This document shows, piece by piece, positions 1 to 7,300 of a DNA stretch of 7,714 bases. This stretch comes from UBA9619 sp964630665 (lineage in GTDB: Bacteria > Pseudomonadota > Gammaproteobacteria > Arenicellales > UBA868). Position numbers and translations under genes: made by a program. Positions within the stretch are counted from its first letter, which is position 1; every line of letters begins with the position of its first letter. Where the stretch lies: NCBI GenBank assembly GCA_964630665.1, contig CAZVVN010000108.1:1-7714 (forward strand), given 5' to 3'. The notes under the pieces were generated by a model that was not told where the DNA came from, searched no databases, and saw nothing but the letters and a program-made list of their open reading frames with translations.

Positions 1-130
1 GTTTTTGTTACTGCATTTTTAAGCCTTTTTATGGGGTGAGATAAGATATATTTTTTTTTATAATTTTTTTTTTTTAAAAAAATTGCTATTTTTAAAATTA
101 CAAGAAATATATTAATTGAGTAAACTTAAA
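1..130. other. extremely AT-rich, T/A-tract-rich non-coding stretch
   Basis: By hand count only about 21 of the first 120 bases are G or C, while the genes that follow are clearly GC-rich. There are T runs at 51-59 (nine) and 64-75 (twelve); the second is followed directly by seven A (76-82). I see no open frame of meaningful length, no tRNA-like fold and no GC-rich stem that would make a terminator. Composition changes abruptly near 130. It could be an AT-rich upstream promoter region of the stress protein gene, the edge of foreign DNA, or a sequencing or assembly artefact at the end of the molecule; the sequence alone does not decide. Confidence 0.75.
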
Positions 131-182
131 CAGCTATCGATGTGGTTACAATGGCGTAGTTGAGGTGTGGACCAGACGTTCG

Positions 183-187
183 AGGAG
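183..187 (+). promoter_or_regulatory. ribosome binding site that fixes the stress protein start
   Basis: AGGAG ends seven bases before the ATG at 195, ideal Shine-Dalgarno spacing. The same frame is open from a GTG at 165, but that start has no comparable site and would add ten residues (WTRRSRSPD-like) ahead of the family's usual beginning. I therefore place the start at 195. A further ATG at 204 would begin at MKTILLPF, which is also typical for the family, but the spacing from AGGAG to it is long. Confidence 0.7.
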
Positions 188-194
188 CCCTGAC

Positions 195-1040
195 ATGACC
201 TTGATGAAAACGATCTTACTGCCTTTTAACAACACGCAGCCAACCGTCGCAGCGCTGGATGCGGCCTGTCTACTGGCTGGCAATAACGGCTATATTGAAG
301 GTGCATTCTGCCGTCAGGTACTGCCGATAATTGCCGGCGAAGGAATCACCTTGCCAGGAGACTATCTCGCAGAGTTCGAAGAAGAAGGGCGTCAGCAGGC
401 AGAAGCCGCCCGGGAGACATTCAGGAGCCTGCTGGCTGAGCGAAGTATCCAAGAAGGGGGTGTCACAGGGAGTGGGTTGCGAGCCGGCTGGACGGAGATG
501 GTCGGCTCGGGGCCAGAGGGGATCGGCGAGTACGCCAGGCTTTTTGACCTGTCTGTGATCAGCCGAGTGGCTGGTGATACTGCTGTGGACTGGAAGACCA
601 CCGCTGAAGCCGTCCTGTTTGACAGTGGGCGGCCACTGTTGATCGTGAGCAACGAGATTCCGGCGCAGATCGGCAGCAGAATTGTAGTGGCGTGGAATGC
701 CAGTACCGAGACCTGCCGGACCCTGACTGCAGGTGCTGCCCTGCTCCAGGCAAGTCAGGACGTACTGGTCCTGACAGTCAAAGGAGCGACCGTGGCGGGA
801 CCAGAAGGCGATCGGCTGGCGCAGCACTTGAAGGCCTCCGGTATCAATGTCGAGGCGCGAGTCGTCGAACGTGGCAGGCATGGGATTGGTGAAGTAATCC
901 TTGAAGAAGCCAAACAATTCCAGGCCGATCTGATCATCAAAGGGGCCTATACTCAAAGTCGGTTGCGGCAATTGATCTTCGGTGGCGCCACGAGTGAGTT
1001 GATCAATCAGGCTTCCCAGCCAGTGCTCATGAGTCACTGA
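195..1040 (+). CDS. universal stress protein, tandem UspA domains
   Basis: Predicted 281-residue cytoplasmic protein of two UspA domains, roughly residues 4-145 and 150-281. Domain 1 begins with the family's first beta strand (KTILLPFNN). The linker and start of domain 2 read SGRPLLIVSNE then RIVVAWNAS, matching the usual 'GRP(V/L)L(V/I)V ... IAWNGS' pattern of tandem proteins. Domain 2 ends in GAYTQSRLRQLIFGG followed by PVLMSH, the typical C-terminal nucleotide-binding loop and last strand. In the G-x2-G-x9-G(S/T) signature the second glycine is Thr253 (G250, T253, G263 visible), so ATP binding may be altered. Such proteins help cells survive stress or starvation, but the specific role of this one cannot be read from sequence. 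No signal peptide or membrane segment is visible. It is separated from mdh by 205 bases with hairpins and a promoter, so it is probably a separate unit. Confidence 0.88.
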   Translation: MTLMKTILLPFNNTQPTVAALDAACLLAGNNGYIEGAFCRQVLPIIAGEGITLPGDYLAEFEEEGRQQAEAARETFRSLLAERSIQEGGVTGSGLRAGWTEMVGSGPEGIGEYARLFDLSVISRVAGDTAVDWKTTAEAVLFDSGRPLLIVSNEIPAQIGSRIVVAWNASTETCRTLTAGAALLQASQDVLVLTVKGATVAGPEGDRLAQHLKASGINVEARVVERGRHGIGEVILEEAKQFQADLIIKGAYTQSRLRQLIFGGATSELINQASQPVLMSH

Positions 1041-1045
1041 CAGGT

Positions 1046-1069
1046 CCCCGTCCTGTTTCAGGGACGAGG
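1046..1069 (+). terminator. possible weak terminator hairpin after the stress protein gene
   Basis: Five bases after the stop codon, CCCCGTCCTG can pair with CAGGGACGAGG across a TTT loop, with one mismatch and one bulged G. No T run follows, so it does not meet the standard for an intrinsic terminator. It could stabilise the 3' end of the message or be incidental. Confidence 0.25.
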
Positions 1070-1088
1070 TGAGTTGAGCGCGGCGCTG

Positions 1089-1119
1089 TGCCCGCAGGCG
1101 GAGAACTGTGCTGCGGGCA
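1089..1119. repeat. perfect 9-bp GC-rich inverted repeat
   Basis: TGCCCGCAG (1089-1097) and CTGCGGGCA (1111-1119) are exact reverse complements around a 13-base loop. RNA from either strand would form a stable hairpin. No T run follows on the + strand, so it is not a classic terminator. It lies between the stress protein gene and the candidate mdh promoter and could be an mRNA-stabilising element, part of a Rho-dependent end, or a regulator-binding site. Confidence 0.55.
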
Positions 1120-1125
1120 ACCTGA

Positions 1126-1156
1126 TTGCGGGTTGGGGCGGCCCGTTGTTGCGGGT
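1126..1156. repeat. direct repeat TTGCGGGT, two copies 23 bp apart
   Basis: TTGCGGGT occurs at 1126-1133 and again at 1149-1156. A third partial copy, TGCGGG, is at 1112-1117 inside the upstream inverted repeat. The two full copies touch the -35 and -10 hexamers of the candidate mdh promoter, a position where a bound regulator would affect initiation. Short GC-rich repeats can also arise by chance. Confidence 0.3.
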
Positions 1157-1161
1157 ACAAT
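1133..1161 (+). promoter_or_regulatory. candidate sigma-70 promoter for mdh
   Basis: TACAAT (1156-1161) matches the -10 consensus at five of six bases. A poor -35 candidate, TTGGGG (1133-1138), lies exactly 17 bases upstream. Initiation would be expected near 1168, giving mdh a leader of about 78 bases. The weak -35 suggests either an activator or a wrong assignment. Confidence 0.4.
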
Positions 1162-1245
1162 CTCCGCCGCGTTGACCCCGGAACTTTTTGGCAGTACTGA
1201 CCGGCCGGACTGTTTTCGGCAATGAATGTCTCAAGGAAGCCTTAA

Positions 1246-2223
1246 ATGAAATCACCAGTCAAAGTTACCGTTACCGGTGCCGCCGGCCAGATCAGTTACG
1301 CGCTGCTGTTCAGAATCGCAGCAGGTGAGATGCTGGGCCAGGACCAGCCTGTGATTCTGAAGTTACTCGAGATCACCCCGGCCATGGATGCTCTTCGTGG
1401 TACCGTGATGGAACTTGATGACGGAGCGTTCCCCTTGTTGTCCGGAGTGGTCGCAAGTGATGAACCGGAAGTGGCGTTTGGTGATGCAGACTATGCAATG
1501 CTGGTTGGTGCCAGACCCCGTGGCCCGGGCATGGAACGAGGAGATCTGCTGGCCGCCAATGCGCAGATCTTCTCGGTGCAGGGAAAAGCGCTCAACGCCA
1601 GCGCTAGTCGCGATGTAAAGGTTCTGGTGGTTGGTAATCCAGCAAACACCAATGCCCTGATTGCTGCGGCCAATGCTCCAGACCTCGATCCATCCCAGTT
1701 CACTGCAATGACCCGCCTGGATCACAACCGGGCTGTCAGTCAACTTGCAGCAAAAACAAGATCTGCTCCCAGTGCTGTCAGACGGATGACCATCTGGGGC
1801 AATCACTCCGCGACCCAGTATCCCGACATTTACCACGCGACGGTGGATGGAAAGCCAGCCTCGGAACTGGTCGACAGTGCCTGGCTGAAAGACGAGTTTA
1901 TTCCTTCTGTGCAGCAGCGCGGAGCTGCAATCATCAAGGCCCGGGGTGCCTCCAGTGCTGCATCGGCTGCATCGGCTGCTATCGATCATGTGCGTAGCTG
2001 GAACTCTGCCACCCCGGACGGTGACTGGGTCAGCATGGGCGTACCGTCCAATGGCAGTTACGGCGTACAATCTGGACTGATCTACTCGTATCCAGTGACC
2101 TGCACTGGAGGCCACTATGAGATCGTTGACGGTCTGGAGATCAATGAATTCAGTCGTGAGCGAATGTTGTTGAGCGAAAGTGAACTCGTTGAAGAGCGCG
2201 ATGGTGTCCGTGACCTGTTGTGA
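1246..2223 (+). CDS. mdh: malate dehydrogenase, type 2 (cytosolic-like)
   Basis: A 325-residue protein that oxidises (S)-malate to oxaloacetate with a nicotinamide cofactor in the TCA cycle; it is cytoplasmic. The N-terminal Rossmann motif GAAGQIS starts at residue 11. The substrate-binding loop GARPRGPGMER supplies Arg92 and Arg98. The catalytic pair is Asp159 in MTRLDHNRA (Arg162 nearby binds substrate) and His187 in WGNHS. The later ARGASSAASAA segment and the ending (EERDGVRDLL) are standard for the type 2 family, and the length matches. Residues around LLEI after the second strand look NAD-type, but I would not exclude NADP from this alone. The ATG has a good AAGGAAG site at 1233-1239. 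dapB follows after 47 bases, so the two may be co-transcribed; oxaloacetate is the precursor of the aspartate that DapB's pathway consumes. Confidence 0.96.
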   Translation: MKSPVKVTVTGAAGQISYALLFRIAAGEMLGQDQPVILKLLEITPAMDALRGTVMELDDGAFPLLSGVVASDEPEVAFGDADYAMLVGARPRGPGMERGDLLAANAQIFSVQGKALNASASRDVKVLVVGNPANTNALIAAANAPDLDPSQFTAMTRLDHNRAVSQLAAKTRSAPSAVRRMTIWGNHSATQYPDIYHATVDGKPASELVDSAWLKDEFIPSVQQRGAAIIKARGASSAASAASAAIDHVRSWNSATPDGDWVSMGVPSNGSYGVQSGLIYSYPVTCTGGHYEIVDGLEINEFSRERMLLSESELVEERDGVRDLL

Positions 2224-2270
2224 GGCAAGGGGTGTGAAGAAATCATTCTCATGATACCGCCAGGGCACAC

Positions 2271-3071
2271 ATGATCCGGGTTGCGATCGCGGGTGCGGCC
2301 GGTCGCATGGGCCAGGCACTAATACAGGCCATGTGTGATGATCCGCGCTTTGAACTTACCCATGCGTTTGAACAGTCCGGTCATGAGGCTGTGGGCCGGG
2401 ATGCGGGTGAATTGGCGGGTTCAGGTTCTGTGCGTGTTCCAGTTACTGATTCCATTGACGGTGTCAACTTCGATACCCTGATTGATTTCACCGTGCCGGC
2501 CGCAACATTGAACCACACGGACTTCTGCCGCCGCCATCACCGGCAGATCGTGATCGGTACCACCGGATTGACTGATCAGGATCGCGCTATGATCAACGAT
2601 GCCGCTGGTGAAATCGGCGTTGTGCTGGCACCTAACATGAGTGTCGGCGTCAATCTCTGTTTAAAACTGCTGCAGGTTGCTGCGCAGGCGCTCGGAGACA
2701 CTGTGGACATTGAAGTGATCGAATCACATCATCGCAATAAGGTCGATGCACCATCCGGTACAGCGTTGCGGATGGGAGAGGTGATCGCCCAGGCACTGGA
2801 CAGGACGCTCGCTGAGAACGGTGTTTTTGTACGTCACGGGCAGGCCGGTGCCCGCCGGGATCATGACATCGGATTTGCCACAGTCCGGGCGGGTGATATC
2901 GTCGGAGAGCACAGCGTGATGTTTGCCGGAACAGGGGAGCGGGTGGAAATTGCTCACAAAGCGACTAGCCGCGCCATCTATGCCAATGGAGCTTTGCGCG
3001 CAGCAGCATGGCTTGCCGGCCAGGAGTGCGGCGTTTATGACATGGCTGATGTGCTGGGGTTGAACGCCTGA
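2271..3071 (+). CDS. dapB: 4-hydroxy-tetrahydrodipicolinate reductase
   Basis: A 266-residue protein (E. coli DapB is 273) that reduces the 4-hydroxy-tetrahydrodipicolinate made by DapA to tetrahydrodipicolinate with NAD(P)H, on the path to diaminopimelate for peptidoglycan and to lysine. The dinucleotide-binding motif GAAGRMG is at residues 8-14, and a GTTGL segment follows in the Rossmann fold. The catalytic signature ESHHRNKVDAPSGTAL contains His153-His154 and Lys157, equivalent to E. coli His159-His160 and Lys163, and the SGT that holds the substrate carboxylate. ATVRAGDIVGEHSVMFAG is the conserved C-terminal-domain block. The start at 2271 has only a modest site (CAGGG, 2261-2265), but beginning at MIRVAIAGAAGRMG matches the family exactly. 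No dnaJ lies upstream. Confidence 0.97.
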   Translation: MIRVAIAGAAGRMGQALIQAMCDDPRFELTHAFEQSGHEAVGRDAGELAGSGSVRVPVTDSIDGVNFDTLIDFTVPAATLNHTDFCRRHHRQIVIGTTGLTDQDRAMINDAAGEIGVVLAPNMSVGVNLCLKLLQVAAQALGDTVDIEVIESHHRNKVDAPSGTALRMGEVIAQALDRTLAENGVFVRHGQAGARRDHDIGFATVRAGDIVGEHSVMFAGTGERVEIAHKATSRAIYANGALRAAAWLAGQECGVYDMADVLGLNA

Positions 3072-3082
3072 GCCGGACCAGG

Positions 3083-3111
3083 TTGCCAGGAGACGACTCT
3101 CTGCGTATAAT
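3083..3111 (+). promoter_or_regulatory. near-consensus sigma-70 promoter for carAB
   Basis: TTGCCA (3083-3088, five of six to the -35 consensus) and a perfect TATAAT (3106-3111) are separated by exactly 17 bases, just after the dapB stop. Initiation is expected around 3118-3121, in the CCC/AAC stretch. It should make the carA-carB-greA message largely independent of dapB. I saw no ArgR-type palindrome over it, although dual control by arginine and pyrimidines is known for carAB in enterics. Confidence 0.8.
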
Positions 3112-3123
3112 CCCGCGCCCAAC

Positions 3124-3210
3124 ATGAGTTGGTACCCAAAAACAACAAAAAGGGGGAGCAATTGCTCCCCCTTTTTTTTGTCTCTCGCGTCCGGAGACTA
3201 TGCCGGCTGA
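3124..3210 (+). CDS. candidate 28-codon leader peptide of the car operon
   Basis: An ATG at 3124, only a few bases after the predicted transcription start, opens a 28-codon frame beginning MSWYPKTTKRG and ending at TGA 3208-3210, inside codons 3-4 of carA in another frame. It runs straight through the terminator stem and T tract, encoding SPFFLSLASGDYAG there. No Shine-Dalgarno sequence precedes it, so translation would be leaderless or nearly so, and the frame could be chance. Its placement resembles the pyrBI leader of E. coli, where a ribosome following closely behind RNA polymerase prevents hairpin formation. Judged from position only; there is no homology evidence. Confidence 0.35.
   Translation: MSWYPKTTKRGSNCSPFFLSLASGDYAG
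3147..3179 (+). terminator. very strong intrinsic terminator / putative attenuator before carA
   Basis: Positions 3147-3176 are a perfect 30-base palindrome: five A, GGGGGAGCAA, TTGCTCCCCC, five T. The T tract extends to 3179 (eight T). As RNA this gives a GC-rich stem followed by U8, the textbook intrinsic terminator; the five leading A make it work in the reverse direction too. It lies downstream of the carA promoter and upstream of the carA start at 3200. It therefore either ends dapB transcripts while also blocking most carA transcripts, or is a regulated attenuator. Upstream bases 3138-3151 are A-rich and unstructured. Confidence 0.93.
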
Positions 3211-4342
3211 TCAGGCACTTCTCGTTCTAGAAGACGGTACAGTCTTTGAAGGTTGGTCAATCGGTGCTTGTGGCGAGACCAGCGGTGAGGTGGTATTCAA
3301 CACCGCGATGACCGGTTATCAGGAGATCCTCTCCGATCCCTCCTACACTCGGCAGATCATCACCCTGACTTATCCGCATGTCGGAAATACGGGCATCAAT
3401 TGTGAAGATTATGAATCGCGGGGCCGAGCGCCGGCCGGCCTGGTGATTCGTGATTTGCCCCGGAAGGTGAGCAGTTACCGATCAAACCAGTCGCTGCCCG
3501 AATTTCTTCGTGCGCATGACATCGTTGCCATCAGCGGGATTGACACACGGAAATTGACCCGTTTACTGCGCCAGAGGGGATCTCAGAATGGCTGTATCCA
3601 GGCCGGTCAGGTCGATCCGGACAGGGCCCTGGCTCAGGCACGCAGTTTTCCCGGTTTGAAGGGCATGGATCTTGCCCGGGAGGTCACGACCAAGCGGCCT
3701 TATCAGTGGCATGAAGGTGGCTGGCAACCGGGATCGGGTTTCAGCATGGCTGGACAGCGCCGGTTTCGTGTAACGGCCTACGATTTTGGGATCAAGCACA
3801 ACATTCTTAGGCTGCTGGTCGACGAGGGATGCGAAGTGACTGTGGTCCCCGCTGACACCACCGCCGACGAGGTGCTGGCGAGTCAACCCGACGGGGTTTT
3901 TCTCTCCAACGGACCGGGTGATCCTGAGCCCTGCACCTACGCGATTTCAGCGATTCGTCAGATCCTTCATTTCGGCACCCCAATTTTCGGGATCTGCCTG
4001 GGGCACCAGTTGCTGGCTCTGGCGTCCGGAGCCCGAACACTGAAAATGAAGTTCGGGCATCATGGTGCAAACCACCCGGTTGTCGATCTTGCCAGTAGAC
4101 GTGTATTTATCACCAGCCAGAACCATGGCTTTTCAATTGATCCGGAAACTCTGCCAGAAGGTGTGAAAGTGACCCACCGTTCTCTGTTTGATCAATCTAT
4201 TCAAGGTATTGAACTGACCGATCATGCAGCATTCTCCTTTCAGGGGCATCCGGAGGCCAGTCCTGGCCCTCAGGATATCAGTAGTCTGTTTGAGCGTTTT
4301 GCGCACATGATGACCATGGTAGCGAAGGCCCGCTGTGCCTAG
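3200..4342 (+). CDS. carA: carbamoyl phosphate synthetase small (glutaminase) subunit
   Basis: A 380-residue protein (E. coli CarA 382) that hydrolyses glutamine and passes ammonia to CarB through the intersubunit tunnel, for pyrimidine and arginine synthesis. The N-terminal CPSase small-chain domain runs from ALLVLEDGTVFEG to about residue 150, with GEVVFNTAMTGYQEI and IDTRKLTRLLR clear. The class I glutamine amidotransferase domain covers about residues 190-375. The nucleophile is Cys266 in GICLGHQ, and the rest of the triad is His350 and Glu352 in GHPEASPGP; SNGPGDP and KFGHHGANHPV are also conserved, so the enzyme should be active. The start fits the E. coli N-terminus; its site (GGAG, 3193-3196) is rather close, three bases from the ATG. 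The last eight bases overlap carB. Expression is likely set by the promoter at 3083-3111 and the attenuator-like terminator. Confidence 0.98.
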   Translation: MPADQALLVLEDGTVFEGWSIGACGETSGEVVFNTAMTGYQEILSDPSYTRQIITLTYPHVGNTGINCEDYESRGRAPAGLVIRDLPRKVSSYRSNQSLPEFLRAHDIVAISGIDTRKLTRLLRQRGSQNGCIQAGQVDPDRALAQARSFPGLKGMDLAREVTTKRPYQWHEGGWQPGSGFSMAGQRRFRVTAYDFGIKHNILRLLVDEGCEVTVVPADTTADEVLASQPDGVFLSNGPGDPEPCTYAISAIRQILHFGTPIFGICLGHQLLALASGARTLKMKFGHHGANHPVVDLASRRVFITSQNHGFSIDPETLPEGVKVTHRSLFDQSIQGIELTDHAAFSFQGHPEASPGPQDISSLFERFAHMMTMVAKARCA

Positions 4343-7300
4343 ACGATCTGATCTCCAGACGATTCTGATCATTGGCGCTGGTCCGATCGTAATCGGCCAG
4401 GGTTGCGAGTTCGACTATTCCGGCGTCCAGGCCTGCAAGGCACTGCGTCAGGAAGGTTACCGCGTGGTGCTGGTCAACTCCAACCCGGCTACGATCATGA
4501 CGGATCCAGAGTTTGCCGACGCCACCTATATTGAGCCTATCCATTGGCGGGCCATTGCAACCATTATTGAGAAAGAGCGCCCCGATGCTCTGCTGCCGAC
4601 CATGGGCGGCCAGACCGGACTAAATTGTTCGTTGGACCTTGCCCGCCACGGTGTGCTCGAAACGTTCGAGGTAGAGATGATTGGTGCCAACCGGACAGCC
4701 ATCGACAAAGCTGAAGACCGACAGGCTTTCAGGGACGCGATGCGTGCCATTGACCTGCCGACGGTCCCGGGTGAACTCGTTCATTCTCTGGATGAAGCAC
4801 TGCAGGTGGGCGGTCAGATTGGATTTCCGCTGATCATTCGTCCCTGTTTTACGCTTGGCGGAAGCGGCGGAGGTATCGCATACGACCAGGACGAGTTTGT
4901 CGATATCTGCCGCCGGGGCCTGGATGCATCACCCACCAATGAACTTCTGATCGAGGAATCCATCCTCGGCTGGAAAGAATTCGAGATGGAAGTGGTTCGT
5001 GACCAGAGAGATAACTGTATCGTGGTGTGTTCGATCGAAAACCTGGATGCCATGGGTATCCATACCGGGGACTCGATAACCGTAGCACCTGCCCAGACTC
5101 TGACCGACCGGGAATATCAGTTGATGCGCAACGCCAGTATCGCGGTTCTGAGAGAGATCGGCGTGGATACAGGGGGCTCCAATGTGCAGTTCGCAGTCAA
5201 TCCCCGGGATGGTCGCATGGTCGTAGTGGAGATGAATCCCAGAGTGTCCCGATCTTCTGCTCTGGCTTCGAAAGCCACAGGATTTCCCATCGCGAAAGTC
5301 GCCGCAAAACTTGCTGTGGGTTATACATTGGACGAGCTGGCCAATGACATTACCGGCGGCGCGACCCCGGCTTCTTTTGAGCCGGCCATCGACTATGTCG
5401 TGACAAAGATTCCTCGCTTTGACTTCGACAAGTTCCCGCAGGCCGACAGCGTGTTGACCACGCAGATGAAATCCGTCGGTGAAGTCATGGCGATCGGCAG
5501 AACATTTCAGGAATCGTTCCACAAGGCGATCCGCAGTCTTGAGACCGGTCGAGCCGGGCTCGATCCCCAGCTACCCGGAGGTCTTAGCGGTGATGCGGCA
5601 CGCGACTATGTCGCTGCGGCTCTGAAAACACCCGATTGCGGTCGTCTCTGGGTTATCGCGGACGCGTTTCGTCTTGGGTTTACATGCACCGAGATTCATT
5701 CATTGACGGGTATCGACCCCTGGTTCCTGTCTGAGATCGAAGACCTGCTCGAGACAGAAAGCTTGATCGTCAACACTTCCAAGGAGGAGATTGATGCCCA
5801 GTTGCTCCAGACCTGGAAGGCAAAGGGCTTCTCTGATGTTCGCCTGGCGGAACTCCTGGGTCTAAACGAGGCATCGGTGCGGGACTTGCGGTATAGCCTG
5901 GGTGTCCGACCGGTCTACAAGCGAGTCGATTCATGCGCGGGGGAGTTTTCCACACCGACCGCTTATATGTATTCCACCTATGAAGACGAGTGTGAATCCG
6001 AACCTTATGATCAGCAAAAGATCGTTATTCTTGGCGGTGGTCCAAACCGCATCGGACAAGGTATCGAATTTGATTATTGTTGCGTACATGCCGCTATGGC
6101 ACTGCGTGATCTGGGCTACCAGACCATCATGGTCAACTGTAACCCCGAAACCGTGTCCACTGACTATGACACATCAGATCGGCTTTACTTTGAACCGCTG
6201 TCACTCGAAGACGTACTTGAGATCGTGGCTGTGGAGAAACCGTCGGGTGTGATTGTACAGTTCGGAGGCCAGACGCCGCTCAAACTCGCCCGTGACCTTG
6301 AAAAAGCCGGTGTGCCGATCATCGGCACTTCGCCGGAGTCGATCCATCGTGCCGAGGACCGGGAGCATTTTCAGATGCTGCTGAAGCAGTTGGGTCTTCG
6401 CCAACCGCCGAACCGAACTGCGTCGAGCGAGGATGAAGCGGTGGCCAAGGCCGAGGTACTCGGATACCCGATCGTGGTGCGGCCCTCCTACGTGCTTGGC
6501 GGTCGGGCGATGGAAATCGTTTACAGTCAGCACGAACTGCGCCGTTATTTCCAGGATGCGTACAGTGTCTCGAATGAATCCCCGGTGCTGCTCGACCGGT
6601 TCCTCAGCGATGCCACCGAGGTTGATGTCGATGTGGTCTGTGATGGGCAGGAAGTCGCCATCGGCGGTATTATGGAACACATTGAAGAGGCTGGAGTCCA
6701 TTCCGGTGATTCTGCCTGCGCGCTGCCACCTTACAGCCTGTCGGGTAGGATTCAGGATGAATTGAGGCGACAGGCACGCGAAATGGCGCTTGCGCTTGGC
6801 GTTGTTGGCCTGATGAACGTCCAGTTCGCAGTCAAGAGCAATGATATCTTCGTTCTGGAGGTAAACCCGCGGGCCTCCAGAACGGTGCCGTTTGTTTCCA
6901 AGGCTACGTCGCGGTCACTGGCCAAGATCGCTGCAGCCTGCATGGTCGGCCGGACGCTTGCTGAACAGGGCATCACTTCTGAGATCACGCCCACTTACTA
7001 TTGCCTGAAAGAGGCGGTTTTCCCGTTCGAGAAGTTTCCTGGGGTAGATCCCTTGCTCGGGCCAGAGATGAGGAGTACCGGTGAGGTCATGGGAATTGGT
7101 GAGACGCTCGGTGAGGCATTCGGCAAGGCGCAGCAGGCCTGTGGGATGTTTATCCCCTCTGGTGGTACGGCCTTGATCAGCGTCCGGACTGCTGATCAAC
7201 CGTCTGTTGTCGACGTGGCCTGTTATCTTGCCGGCAATGGATTTACACTTATCGCCACTGAAGGCACTGCGAATATCCTCCGCAAAGCCGGTCTGGATTC

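Noticed and set aside
59..64. TATAAT hexamer in the AT-rich left end.
   Set aside because: Expected by chance in a stretch with this composition, and no -35-like hexamer lies 16-18 bases upstream.
116..129. TTGAG-TAAA-CTTAA, a near-palindrome resembling an FNR/Anr box upstream of the stress protein gene.
   Set aside because: The inner bases differ from TTGAT-N4-ATCAA, and its centre is about 36-37 bases before the start site implied by TACAAT at 147-152 rather than 41.5. In such AT-rich DNA the match is weak.
270..1160. Long minus-strand open frame opposite the stress protein gene (296 codons).
   Set aside because: It is a mirror of a GC-rich coding gene; the protein is rich in Arg, Gln, Ser and His, shows no recognisable domain, and runs against a confidently assigned gene.
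1950..1982. Repeated Ser-Ala-Ala units (GCATCGGCT repeats) in mdh, possibly a slippage expansion.
   Set aside because: The RGASSAASAA segment is a normal conserved part of type 2 malate dehydrogenases and the total length is normal.
2242..2255. ATCAT-TCTC-ATGAT inverted repeat between mdh and dapB.
   Set aside because: Only 5 AT-rich base pairs with no T tract; too weak to call a terminator or operator.
1363..2319. Minus-strand open frame of 318 codons opposite mdh and the start of dapB.
   Set aside because: It lies antisense to two clearly recognised enzymes and has low-complexity His/Ser/Arg-rich translation with no domain; codon-bias shadow.
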